The position numbers were made by a program, and so were the translations under genes. From an uncultured bacterium (lineage in GTDB: Bacteria > Verrucomicrobiota > Lentisphaeria > Victivallales > Victivallaceae), in contig URVC01000062.1 in assembly GCA_900551245.1 (NCBI GenBank), positions 1-27,480 on the forward strand: DNA of 27,480 nt, in the 5' to 3' direction. The notes below the pieces were generated by a model that saw nothing but the letters and a program-made list of their open reading frames with translations, searched no databases and had not been told where the DNA came from. How positions within the stretch are numbered: the first letter of the stretch is position 1; every line of letters begins with the position of its first letter. Positions 10,012 through 18,859 of the stretch are shown piece by piece.

Positions 10012-10423
10012 TTTTGCGGGAAGGGGAGACGTGGTGAGCGTTTTCTGCCTCGTTTTTCGACAATTTCATAATGCTGATGACGCAGGAATGGTGCGGCAAT
10101 CGTGGACGTCGTCGTGAGACGAGAAAAGCAGACTCTCCCAGTCCCGCTTCTGAAATCGTTGTGGAGAGTATGGCCGAATATCTCCCGCGAACTCTTCGGG
10201 AGAAGAGATATCGTATTTTCAGCTCTAAACCCATTTCAAGAGGAGTTTCTGGAATGACCTGTCGTTCAGCTTGCAAATCTCCCTTGCAATTGTGAATGTC
10301 TGACATCCGCCTGAAGAAACTTATCCCGCATATAATTGTTTGATGGCGATTGATTTGAATGGTGTATTCTCTTCGCGTGCGGAGAGGTTGGATTCGATTT
10401 TTAGAAAAAAATTTCTTCTTCTC

Positions 10424-10452
10424 TTGACAAACAGGTTGGTATGTGGTATAAT
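10424..10452 (+). promoter_or_regulatory. Consensus promoter of the sialidase-like/GH2 operon
   Basis: TTGACA (10424-10429) and TATAAT (10447-10452) are exactly 17 bases apart, a perfect vegetative consensus, preceded by A and T tracts that could act as an UP element. GGTAT occurs three times across the promoter (10438, 10445, 10456). TGAAAT (10465-10470) and ATTTCA (10481-10486) form an inverted repeat just downstream. Such a strong promoter on an inducible-type operon implies repression, plausibly by the regulator encoded second in the operon. Confidence 0.88.
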
Positions 10453-10464
10453 TATGGTATGACT

Positions 10465-10486
10465 TGAAATAAATCTCCTAATTTCA
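10465..10486. promoter_or_regulatory. Candidate operator: TGAAAT/ATTTCA inverted repeat
   Basis: Two six-base arms separated by 10 bases lie between the -10 box and the start codon, overlapping the ribosome-binding region. Position suits a repressor site for the GntR/LacI protein at 12304. The arms are short and this is inference only. Confidence 0.25.
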
Positions 10487-10497
10487 GGACAACACCA

Positions 10498-12297
10498 ATG
10501 GGCGGAGCCAGCATTACCGAACTTTTTCGAACCGTTCATGACCCCGTGGTGACCGGTCACAGCGGGTTGCATGCCGGCCGTGAACTGATGATGCTCCCGG
10601 GAGGAGAAATTCGTCATTACGGAGCTCATTTCTACCGTGACAGGAGTGGGAAAAATGCAGCATTGCCGGTGGTGCGCCGCAGTTTTGATTATGGGATCAG
10701 CTGGCTTTTGGAACCGGTGACCGGGAAAACTCCGGGCGCTTCCATTCGAAGTCCTTATTCCGGTGATTATCTCACCCTTCGTCGAAGGGCGAAGCAGCCA
10801 GACAATTGGCATGAGTTCTGGCCGTATGATCTGTTCCCGCTGCCCGGTGATGTACCGGAAGGGGTCTATGTATTTCGCTCGAACCATCCTGACGACAGGT
10901 GGGAAATGGAACAGATCTTTTCTGATCCTATCCACATTCAACGACAACCACTTCCTCTGCGGAAACGTCAGCGATGGCTGCTCGGTGCTGAGCAGTGGAT
11001 TGACAAAACGCTCTATCCGGTGGTTCTTATTTCCGATGACGATGGCCGCAGCTGGCGGAAAACAATTTTGCCGCCTCCGCCGGTTCATACTGTCGCATGG
11101 CCGCACAAGGGACCGCGCTGGCTTCAGTGCGGCTGTGAACCGGTGATCGCCGAGTATCCGGATGGGCGGCTCCATATGCTGTTGCGAACCTCGACCGACC
11201 GCCACTGGCAATGCTTTTCCGAGGATGGCGGGGAAAGTTGGAGTTCTCTGGAACCGTCGCCGTTTTACGCGGTTGCGACAATGCCGAACCTGACGACTCT
11301 TGCCGACGGTCGACTGCTGGCGGTTTGGAACAATACCTCTCCGCTGCCGGAACTCGATCATGCGCTTCAGACAGATTTGGACGAGGATGCGCGCAATGGC
11401 GTATGGGAGGATGTATTTACCAATCGTGATGTGCTGCATGCCGCGATCTCCGACGATATGGGAAAAACCTGGATCGGTTTCCGGGAACTGTTGCTGAATC
11501 CCATTCGAAATTACAATGATTTCCGCACGATCGGCGGCTCCTGGGTATTGAGGGATAAGAGCATCCACCAGACTCAGGTTCTGGAACTGCCGGAAAACAA
11601 GGTTCTTGTTGCACTTGGTCAGCATCCTTGTTGTGAAGCGTTGCTTCTGTTTGACCTCGACTATCTCTATGAGAGAGAACGTCGGGAGGATTTTAAATCC
11701 GGTCTGGTCAACTGGTCGATACATCAGTATGTGCGCAGTCATTCCGGCGGGTTCTGCTATGCCGGGCATTGTGCATGGAATCGACGGCCTGGCGCCTCGC
11801 TGATTCCTGCCCCGGACGGGTCTCCCCGGGAAATGCTGCAGATTGCCCGCCATCCGGATTCCCGGCTTCTTTATGAAAAAGAGGGAGCGGTCTGGAACTT
11901 TCCTGCGATTCGTTGTGGAGTGCTGAAACTGCGACTGATTTTGATGCCCGGCTCCGCAGGAATGCGCATTACGCTGACTGATCGCTGGTTCAATCCGGTT
12001 GATCCGGTCGTACATAAACTCTCGCCATTTGTTCTCGAGCTGGATTCCGCGGGGCGGATCGAAGGCGTTCCCATGTTGACGCCGGGAAAGGAGTGCGAGA
12101 TTGAAATTTCATTTGATCAAAATGCAGGAAGTCTGCGTTTCCGGTGCGGAGAGCTGGCCGGAGAGTCTCCGCTTCGTCAACCGGTCGACGGTGCGATGAG
12201 TTATCTGCACCTGCAAAGTTTGTCGGAGGGAAGTGATCCTTTCGGCGTCCTGATTGCCGCCGTGGAAATGCGTGGCGAAAGACTCGGGGAGGAGTGA
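10498..12297 (+). CDS. BNR/Asp-box sialidase-like protein, cytosolic
   Basis: A 599-residue protein with a six-bladed-propeller-type sialidase fold (BNR_2-like). Four Asp boxes of the form S-x-D-x-G-x-x-W are visible: SFDYGISW (62-69), SDDDGRSW (179-186), SEDGGESW (241-248) and SDDMGKTW (318-325). The CEPVIAEYPDGRLHMLLRT and PNLTTLADGRLLAVWNN segments are typical of the exo-alpha-sialidase-like families of planctomycetes and relatives. Residues about 420-599 look like a beta-sandwich. No signal peptide is present, so it should act inside the cell on imported oligosaccharides. The FRIP motif of classical sialidases is not seen before the first Asp box, so true sialidase activity is uncertain; another glycan hydrolase or lyase is possible. 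CAGGA eight bases upstream marks the start. First gene of an operon; the next gene is six bases on. Confidence 0.8.
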   Translation: MGGASITELFRTVHDPVVTGHSGLHAGRELMMLPGGEIRHYGAHFYRDRSGKNAALPVVRRSFDYGISWLLEPVTGKTPGASIRSPYSGDYLTLRRRAKQPDNWHEFWPYDLFPLPGDVPEGVYVFRSNHPDDRWEMEQIFSDPIHIQRQPLPLRKRQRWLLGAEQWIDKTLYPVVLISDDDGRSWRKTILPPPPVHTVAWPHKGPRWLQCGCEPVIAEYPDGRLHMLLRTSTDRHWQCFSEDGGESWSSLEPSPFYAVATMPNLTTLADGRLLAVWNNTSPLPELDHALQTDLDEDARNGVWEDVFTNRDVLHAAISDDMGKTWIGFRELLLNPIRNYNDFRTIGGSWVLRDKSIHQTQVLELPENKVLVALGQHPCCEALLLFDLDYLYERERREDFKSGLVNWSIHQYVRSHSGGFCYAGHCAWNRRPGASLIPAPDGSPREMLQIARHPDSRLLYEKEGAVWNFPAIRCGVLKLRLILMPGSAGMRITLTDRWFNPVDPVVHKLSPFVLELDSAGRIEGVPMLTPGKECEIEISFDQNAGSLRFRCGELAGESPLRQPVDGAMSYLHLQSLSEGSDPFGVLIAAVEMRGERLGEE

Positions 12298-12303
12298 TTT
12301 TTC

Positions 12304-13353
12304 ATGGAAGAGAAACTAATCAGAGAGCCGCTCTACGAAAAACTCAAGAAAAAGCTGCTCTCAACCATCGAAACGGAGAATCTGCACATGCTTCCCAATG
12401 AACGGGAGCTTATGGCGCGATTCGGTGTTTCACGCAATACGCTCAGACGTGCGATTTTCGAGCTCACCAAAGAGAACATCCTCCGGCCGGTGCAGGGGAT
12501 CGGCACGATTGTCTACCCGGTGCCCGAGATTGTGGAAAACAGTCGGATTCTGATTGTCTGTGATCGTGAAATGAGCGTATTTCAACAGGAGGTGTTCAAC
12601 CTGCTGCTCTTCCACCTTAACAACAGCCGTCTCAACACCATCGTTCTGATGCTGGACAAGGAAAATGTCGACGTCGACCGATTTGACACTCTGCTCAAAA
12701 CTTGTGATGGGGTTGTGATCGATCAACTCTGCAGCTATTCTCCGGTCATTCTCGAACGCATCCGCAAGACCGGCAAGAAAATGGTCTGTCTGCGCTGGCG
12801 CCCCGATTTTCCCGGCGTCCCTTTCGTTGCGGAAAATGTCAATGCAGGATTCCACCGGCTGGCCCGTCATCTGATCGAGCTTGGTCATACCCGGATTGCC
12901 TATGTCGGCAACATTTTGGATCAAAGACGGATGATCGGGTTGGAAAAGGCATTTCAGGAGAGCGGGTTGGAGCTTTTGCCAGAATTGACATTTCATCTTG
13001 AAAACGGCTACCGGGAGGAGGGATATCAGGCGGCAGATTCCCTGTTGAAAAGCGGTCGTCGATTCACTGCCGTCATTGCCCACAATGATGCCTGTGCACT
13101 CGGAGTTGAAGAGCGATTGCTGATTGCCGGACTTCGTATTCCGGAAGAGGTCTCTATCACGGGCTTCGACAATCTGCGGGAGAGTGCCAGTTACCCTGTT
13201 CCGCTGACGACCTGCTGCGGAGATCCGGAGCGGATGATTCATGAGGCCATCGCGTATCTCTTCAGCACCAGAAATTCCGGGATGATGCTGGAAAAGATGT
13301 TCGAACCGCGGCTGATCGTCCGGCAATCGACGGCAAGAGTCCCGATGCAATAA
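12304..13353 (+). CDS. GntR-type DNA-binding / LacI-type sugar-binding transcriptional regulator
   Basis: A 349-residue one-component regulator. The winged helix (about 10-75) includes LMARFGVSRNTLRRAIFEL and a wing ending GIGTIVYP. The effector domain (about 80-340) is LacI-like: ARHLIELGHTRIAYVG, then a GYQAADSLL segment, TAVIAHNDACALGV, and SITGFDNLRES, the ligand-pocket and hinge-region signatures of the family. The gene begins six bases after the sialidase-like gene, with GGAGGAG upstream, so the two are co-transcribed and probably translationally linked. It likely senses a sugar released by the operon's enzymes and controls the promoter at 10424. Followed after 25 bases by a pseudopilin-like gene, the same layout as at the left edge of the window. 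Confidence 0.92.
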   Translation: MEEKLIREPLYEKLKKKLLSTIETENLHMLPNERELMARFGVSRNTLRRAIFELTKENILRPVQGIGTIVYPVPEIVENSRILIVCDREMSVFQQEVFNLLLFHLNNSRLNTIVLMLDKENVDVDRFDTLLKTCDGVVIDQLCSYSPVILERIRKTGKKMVCLRWRPDFPGVPFVAENVNAGFHRLARHLIELGHTRIAYVGNILDQRRMIGLEKAFQESGLELLPELTFHLENGYREEGYQAADSLLKSGRRFTAVIAHNDACALGVEERLLIAGLRIPEEVSITGFDNLRESASYPVPLTTCCGDPERMIHEAIAYLFSTRNSGMMLEKMFEPRLIVRQSTARVPMQ

Positions 13354-13378
13354 CAACTGATGTAAAGAAAGGGAAATC

Positions 13379-14017
13379 ATGAAGAAAAACACTCTTTTTA
13401 CGCTGATAGAATTGCTTATTGTTATTGCTATCATTGCCATTCTGGCTGCGATGCTGCTCCCCGCGTTAAACCGGGCGCGGGAAAAAGGCAAAACGATCTC
13501 CTGTGCCAACAATATGAAACAGATTGGAACAGGATATCAGCTCTATCTTGATGCTCATAACGGGTACTTCTATAAAGGCGGTTTTTCCGATGGCAGCGAT
13601 ACCTGGATGACGCCTCTCTGGGGATATGAAGTCGGCACAAACAAAAAGGGCGGCACGATCTATGTCGACCGCAAATTCATGTTGAATCCTGCTGCGGGCA
13701 GCGGTGCAATCGGCTGTCCTGCTCAGGCTGCCTACGGTACTCCCTGGGCATATGCGATAAACTACTTTGTTTTTGCGGAAGTGGCGCCCCGGATGGTTCA
13801 TTCTCGGATTCCACACCCTTCCCGCTCTCTCTGGATCGCGGAAAATGGTTTCTGGATTGTCAATTCCGACGGCGCCGGATGGTCGCAGGACAGCAAATAT
13901 CGGATTGTTCACTCCGGTCGCAGCAACTTTCTCTACCTCGACGGCCACGTCGGTTCCCGGCCAGGAGGAGAGTATCGCAAATACTCCATCCCGTTCTGGC
14001 GTACCAGACAACCTTGA
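13379..14017 (+). CDS. Pseudopilin-like protein with H-x9-DG motif
   Basis: A 212-residue protein with a type IV pilin/type II secretion pseudopilin N-terminus: KK-rich leader, then FTLIELLIVIAIIAILAA at 7-24, with Glu11 at the +5 position that guides assembly. The single hydrophobic helix would anchor it in the inner membrane. Near the C-terminus His178 and Asp188-Gly189 form the H-x9-DG motif of the prepilin-associated families expanded in PVC bacteria. The residue before the expected cleavage site is Leu6, not the usual Gly. It sits between the regulator (25 bases upstream) and the secreted GH2-like gene (43 bases downstream), so a role in export, surface display or glycan capture is plausible but unproven. 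AAAGGGA precedes the ATG. Confidence 0.92.
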   Translation: MKKNTLFTLIELLIVIAIIAILAAMLLPALNRAREKGKTISCANNMKQIGTGYQLYLDAHNGYFYKGGFSDGSDTWMTPLWGYEVGTNKKGGTIYVDRKFMLNPAAGSGAIGCPAQAAYGTPWAYAINYFVFAEVAPRMVHSRIPHPSRSLWIAENGFWIVNSDGAGWSQDSKYRIVHSGRSNFLYLDGHVGSRPGGEYRKYSIPFWRTRQP

Positions 14018-14060
14018 CAGGGATTGATTTCTGAAATTTTATCATAGGAGGAGAAAAAGG

Positions 14061-17000
14061 ATGAGAAAAAATTTATTTTTGCTCTGCTGTCTGGTACTGA
14101 TTGTCGCAACCGCCCATGCTGATTATCGTTATGTTTTTTCCAAAGAAAAAAATCCTCTTCGGGAACTGTCTGTTGCCGCCTCTTCCCTCCCGCTGATCGG
14201 CAGCAAGATCTCCTGGCAGAACGGGGGGTTGAAAAGTGCCGACTGTCACCTGGTTCTGTATGCTCCGAAGGAGTTTTCCAACGGCCGTGTCAGCCTCAAG
14301 GCTCGTGATCGCTACGAGAGTTCCGTCGCATTGATCGCCCGGGCGAACAAGAATTTCAGCGCATTCTATGCCTTGGAAGTGTGCCCCTCGCAAAAGAAGG
14401 CCTTTTTCTACCGTTTTATCTATGGTGAGCCCGTAAAACGACAGGAGATCCCTTACGGTGGAGGACGGGAATTCACTCTTGCACTCGATTTTGACGGGAA
14501 AGCCGTCGTCGCCTGGATCAATGGGCGGAAGGTCGGGGAGATGCCCGATGACGGCAGGTTGAAATCGGGCCTCGCCGGTATTCGCGGCGGCTTCTGGACC
14601 AATGCGGAACTCAAGTTGCTGGAATACCGCGCCGCCATTCCGGGAGGGGATACACCGACGGCGGAGCAGCCGCTTATGAAACCGGTGGCAAACATCAGAA
14701 AACTCAATCTCAAGAATATTCTCAACTGGGACCTCGCGAAAGCGTATCGCAGCACAAACGGCACTCGACACACTGTAAGTTTGAATCAGGTCTGGCGGTT
14801 TCGACCGGTTGCCGATCCGCAGATCCCGAAAACGGAGCCGGAGGCGGAATGGGGATATTTCGTCGTTCCCGGCTACTGGGCGAAAGGAGCCATCAGCAAT
14901 TTTATGCGGACGGAGGATGGTACCGCGGTGAAGGAATGGCGGGGAATCCCGTTTACCCGCGGGGGCGCCTCCGTCTGGTACCGTCGAACCTGCAATATTC
15001 CGGCGGATTGGTGCAACCGCAAAGTGGAACTTGTCATTGAAGATCTCTGTGGAGCGGCGGAGATTTATGTCGGGGAACAAATGGTTGCTCAAAAACGCGA
15101 TCCTGCAATTGGAGTGGTGCGAGTTGATGTCTCACGGGCGTTGCGGTATGGGGAGAACAACGAACTGCGAATTCGCAACAGTGGAGAGCTCAATTCTCAA
15201 ACAGGGCTCGGCAACGTCCGCTTTCAACTTGCGCCGGAAGTGAATTTCGGTGAAGTCGGTATTGTGACCAGTGTTTCGGCGAAGACGTTGACTCTTTTTT
15301 TTTGTGAGAGTTCTGTGCCATCCGGCAGTTTGATCGATATTCAGGTCAAGGACCGGAACGGAGGGAAGCTGTATCAGGAACGACGTTCTTTTGAGAAAAA
15401 AATCCAATGCCGGTGGATGCCGCCGGTTCTGTGGTCGCCGGATACGCCGGAACTTTATTTTCTGGAACTTGCGATTGTCACTCCTGACGGCAAAGTCCCC
15501 GATCGCACCGTCATCCGATTCGGCTTTCGTGAATTTACTGCTCGCGACGGCCAGTTCTTTCTGAATGGGAAGCCGATCATTCTGAAGGCGGAAACTGCCA
15601 TCCCCAACAAGGGAAGCTGGTGGGGACTCGACTATCTGGTTGACCGTCGTTTTCTAAAACCTCTTTTTACTGCTTACAAAAAATTAAACCTGAACTGTAC
15701 TGTTCTCAACGGCCCTCCATCCGAAGAGATCCTTTCCCTGGCGGATGAGATGGGCCTCATGCTGCTGGTTTCCGGCCGTACGCTCAGCCACGCGGAGCTT
15801 GATCGGAACAGCGAAAGTGCGTTGAAAAAATTGGAAGATTCGTTGCGGGAGATGGCGAAGGATCCGGTCTATTTCAGACATCCTTCTCAAATAGGATTTC
15901 GAATTGACGTCTGGTATGGTTACAATGCCGGCTGCACCAATCCAAACTACGTCGGGTTGAAACAAGGGGATCCGAATCAGAGTGGAATTTCGGCTCTGCG
16001 CAATCAGCGCCTTAACCGGATGGCGGCTCTTTATCGGAAATATTTTCCGGACCAGGAGTGTTTTACCGGCGGCTCCGGTGCGGTCGGCAACATTTACGGG
16101 ACTCACATCTATCATACCTGGGGCGCTCCCTCCACCGAGCTGCGCGCCTTTTTCGAAGAGTGGAGCCGGAGGCGGGAAATGCCTGTTTTTGTCGGCGAAA
16201 CCTATCTTCCCTATATCGGCAGTTTTTTCGATCTTGAGAATTTTCATGGCGGCGGCGTGCCGTACATTACGGAGAATGCAGCCCGAGTTCTTGGAGACGC
16301 CGCCTATCGTTACCGTACTTCGTTAAGTCCCCGGCCATTTCACGAACGGGGAGCTGCCGGCTGGTTCTGGAATACGACGGAAAACAAGGCGGGAGGTGTC
16401 TACGGTTTTGCCGTCGATGCTGCCAGTGCGGTGACAGCAGAATATCTCAAGGAGATCATGCCCGGATGGCGTTTCCACCGGCTGACCGGGTATGGCAATT
16501 TCGATTACACGGAAGCGTCGTTTGCCATGCAGCGAATCGCGCCTGACACTTTGCCGGTTTCCCGTGATTACAGTGATTTCAGTTTCAAACCGGAAGGGTT
16601 CGACAACGGCAATGCCCGCAGCTCCTGTACGGATCCGCGTGTTCCCGGTTATGATCTGCGTCCCACCTTGCTGCAGGCGCCTTTTGCGCATGCGATGGCG
16701 GATGTGAGTGCCGCCATTTTCGATGGAGAAGAAGATCCTCTTCTGCAGAATCATTCCGGCTACGGTGGAGATACGTTGAAAAAAAGTGTGATGCTGTTCA
16801 ATGATTCTCCCCGACGGGTCAGGTATCGACTGACGGTCACGCTTTCCGACTCCCAGGGGCGCGAACTCCCGATCGATGAAAACAATGTTGAAGTTGCTCC
16901 ATATGAAAACAAATTAGTTCCTGTCTCCGTTCCGCTGCCTGCCACCGGCGACCGTTCGGAATGGATTTTGCGTGTCATGCTGACGGGAAAAGAGAAGAAC

Positions 17001-18821
17001 TTCCGGTTGGAATTCCCGATTCAGGTGTTTGCCCGTCCGGTCGAGCTGAAGCTCGCTTCTCCGCCCCATGTGTGGGACCCGGAAGGGAGACTGGTTGCCT
17101 GGTTGCAGGATCGTCATCCGCTGAAACGACTTGAAACTCTTGATCGGCTTCCCGACTCCGGCATTCTGATCGTAGGACGCGGAGCGCTGTCGAAACTTCG
17201 TCGGATGCCGGATTGGACTGCGGCGGCGGAAAAGGGTCTGAACATCCTCTTTCTGGAACAGCAGCCGGGGGTTTCTCCTGAACTCATGAAAACCAGGACT
17301 CGTCGAACCTATATCAATGCGCCGGCTCATCCGGCGTTTGAAGGACTCCGCGATGTCGATTTTTCTTTCTGGCAGGGCAGTTTTTCCCTTGCTCCGGCAA
17401 AAGTCTCAGATGGCGCCGGGATTAACTGGTCTGATTGGGGAAACCGCAACATGGTGGCCTCCTATGCCTTCCGGCGTCCGCAGCACGGCAGTTTCATCTC
17501 TCTTCTGGTCAGTGGCTTCGACCTCTTTCAGACTCCGTTGCTGGAACGTCGGACCGGTCGTGGCATCTGGATCGCATCACAGTTGGAAATCACGGACCGC
17601 CTGGGGCGTGATCCGGTGGCGACCCGGTTATTCGACAATCTGCTCCGCTATCTGGATCGGCCGGCTCATCCGGCAAAGGTGTTCTTTTTCGGCGGGAAAA
17701 ACGGCAGAAAGCTGATTGATCGTTTTCAGATCAACTGCACGGAGGTGAACACTCTCTCCGACGAGCTTCTGAAGCCGGCGGATCTTCTGATTGTCGCCGA
17801 CCCGGATTGGGAGGCGTTGAAACGTTACCGGATGGAATTGAACGATTTTGTGTACTTTGGCGGCCGGGTGCTTTACTGGCATGCGGGAGGAAGTTTTGAT
17901 CCCGGCTGGTTGCCGTTTACCATGAATCTTGCAGAAGCGACAGCTCCGCGTGCGGCAATCTCTGGCGAGGCGGATGGCGTCTGGCGCAACGGCTACGGGA
18001 ACAGTGAATTCTACTGGCGAGAAAAGAGGAATGTTCCGGCGTTTGAAAAGGTACCGCCGCACTTTAATGCGACGACTCCGGCGGTGCTGGTTCGAGGTCG
18101 ATTCGGTTCGGGAGAGTGGATTTTTACAACATTGTCTCCTTCGCTTTTCGGCTCTTCTGCCGCAACAGGAAAAACCGTCCGGCTGCTCTCTGCACTTCTC
18201 TGTTCGTGCGGAGTGCAAATTTCCAATACGGCTTCTCCTTTTGTGTCAATTGCCGAAAGTGCAAAACTGGATTTGAGTGAACAAAAGTGGGAATTCGCGC
18301 TGGACGAGAAAAACATTGGAATTCGCGATCAATGGCAGGTCGGCAAGGGGGAGGCCCGCTGGTTGAAAGGACTGATCGCTGACGGTATCGAGGTGCGTGT
18401 AGGACAGCCGTTTGAATCTTTTCTGCGTTATGATTACAATGGTTGTGCCTGGTATCGTTTGACGTTCGATGCTCCGGATAATCTTCTGGACGCTCCTCAG
18501 CTCTATTTCTCTGCGGGGGCGATTGATGATACCGATGAGGTCTGGCTCAACGGCGTGAAAATCGGTGCAACAGGCAATGACGTACCGAAATACTGGGAGG
18601 CAATGCGCAATTATCCGATTCCGCACGGACTGCTCAAGAAACGTGATAATCTGCTCGTCGTTCGAGTTTTTGACGAGAAGGGCGGGGGAGGTATGGTCAA
18701 GGGACCGGTGATGCTTTCCGAACGAAAGCTGGAACAGACTCCGCGTCTATGGCAGACGCCGTGGCCGGAGGGGGCGCAACATGATTATGAATACAAAGCC
18801 GATCTGGTCCGCATGTATTGA
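14061..18821 (+). CDS. Large secreted GH2-like glycoside hydrolase family protein
   Basis: A 1586-residue exported protein. A signal peptide occupies residues 1-20 (hydrophobic LFLLCCLVLIVATAHA, cleavage after AHA). A concanavalin-like sandwich follows (about 22-200), then a GH2 sugar-binding domain (about 235-395, with SVWYRRTCNIPADW and AAEIYVGEQ), an Ig-like domain (about 395-500) and a GH2-type barrel (about 500-790) containing ILSLADEMGLMLLV. Glu713 in VFVGETYLPY is the likely nucleophile. Where GH2 enzymes have a W-S-L-G-N-E-A-G-like acid/base motif, this protein reads WYGYNAG (618-624), so the glutamate seems absent. Later regions look like Ig-like (about 910-1000) and glutaminase-like Rossmann domains (about 1000-1290), and a jelly-roll sugar-binding domain (about 1450-1570, DEVWLNGVKIG). 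AGGAGG nine bases upstream sets the start. Last gene of its operon. Confidence 0.82.
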   Translation: MRKNLFLLCCLVLIVATAHADYRYVFSKEKNPLRELSVAASSLPLIGSKISWQNGGLKSADCHLVLYAPKEFSNGRVSLKARDRYESSVALIARANKNFSAFYALEVCPSQKKAFFYRFIYGEPVKRQEIPYGGGREFTLALDFDGKAVVAWINGRKVGEMPDDGRLKSGLAGIRGGFWTNAELKLLEYRAAIPGGDTPTAEQPLMKPVANIRKLNLKNILNWDLAKAYRSTNGTRHTVSLNQVWRFRPVADPQIPKTEPEAEWGYFVVPGYWAKGAISNFMRTEDGTAVKEWRGIPFTRGGASVWYRRTCNIPADWCNRKVELVIEDLCGAAEIYVGEQMVAQKRDPAIGVVRVDVSRALRYGENNELRIRNSGELNSQTGLGNVRFQLAPEVNFGEVGIVTSVSAKTLTLFFCESSVPSGSLIDIQVKDRNGGKLYQERRSFEKKIQCRWMPPVLWSPDTPELYFLELAIVTPDGKVPDRTVIRFGFREFTARDGQFFLNGKPIILKAETAIPNKGSWWGLDYLVDRRFLKPLFTAYKKLNLNCTVLNGPPSEEILSLADEMGLMLLVSGRTLSHAELDRNSESALKKLEDSLREMAKDPVYFRHPSQIGFRIDVWYGYNAGCTNPNYVGLKQGDPNQSGISALRNQRLNRMAALYRKYFPDQECFTGGSGAVGNIYGTHIYHTWGAPSTELRAFFEEWSRRREMPVFVGETYLPYIGSFFDLENFHGGGVPYITENAARVLGDAAYRYRTSLSPRPFHERGAAGWFWNTTENKAGGVYGFAVDAASAVTAEYLKEIMPGWRFHRLTGYGNFDYTEASFAMQRIAPDTLPVSRDYSDFSFKPEGFDNGNARSSCTDPRVPGYDLRPTLLQAPFAHAMADVSAAIFDGEEDPLLQNHSGYGGDTLKKSVMLFNDSPRRVRYRLTVTLSDSQGRELPIDENNVEVAPYENKLVPVSVPLPATGDRSEWILRVMLTGKEKNFRLEFPIQVFARPVELKLASPPHVWDPEGRLVAWLQDRHPLKRLETLDRLPDSGILIVGRGALSKLRRMPDWTAAAEKGLNILFLEQQPGVSPELMKTRTRRTYINAPAHPAFEGLRDVDFSFWQGSFSLAPAKVSDGAGINWSDWGNRNMVASYAFRRPQHGSFISLLVSGFDLFQTPLLERRTGRGIWIASQLEITDRLGRDPVATRLFDNLLRYLDRPAHPAKVFFFGGKNGRKLIDRFQINCTEVNTLSDELLKPADLLIVADPDWEALKRYRMELNDFVYFGGRVLYWHAGGSFDPGWLPFTMNLAEATAPRAAISGEADGVWRNGYGNSEFYWREKRNVPAFEKVPPHFNATTPAVLVRGRFGSGEWIFTTLSPSLFGSSAATGKTVRLLSALLCSCGVQISNTASPFVSIAESAKLDLSEQKWEFALDEKNIGIRDQWQVGKGEARWLKGLIADGIEVRVGQPFESFLRYDYNGCAWYRLTFDAPDNLLDAPQLYFSAGAIDDTDEVWLNGVKIGATGNDVPKYWEAMRNYPIPHGLLKKRDNLLVVRVFDEKGGGGMVKGPVMLSERKLEQTPRLWQTPWPEGAQHDYEYKADLVRMY

Positions 18822-18859
18822 AAAGATTCTCCCATGCTCCCGTTAAAGCCTGTCCGACC

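Larger units (their letters stand above)
10012..10497. other. Non-coding stretch between uvrC and the sialidase-like operon
   Basis: This 486-base stretch holds no ORF I would support. It contains a segment at 10042-10091 resembling the region upstream of the regulator at 19114, a 7-bp hairpin (TCTCCCG 10181-10187 with CGGGAGA 10197-10203), a TTGCAA direct repeat around 10271-10289, and the strong promoter at 10424-10452. No clear terminator for uvrC was found. Confidence 0.6.

Noticed and set aside
9767..10306. A 179-codon minus-strand frame overlapping the 3' end of uvrC and the following gap
   Set aside because: The overlap is antisense to the conserved helix-hairpin-helix region, and the remainder has no domain or ribosome-binding site.
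10380..10410. A GGTTGGATTCGA segment resembling a tRNA T-arm
   Set aside because: No acceptor, D or anticodon stems can be built around it.
10321..12015. A 564-codon minus-strand frame opposite the sialidase-like gene
   Set aside because: The plus strand has four Asp boxes, a perfect promoter and a ribosome-binding site; the antisense translation shows no recognisable domain.
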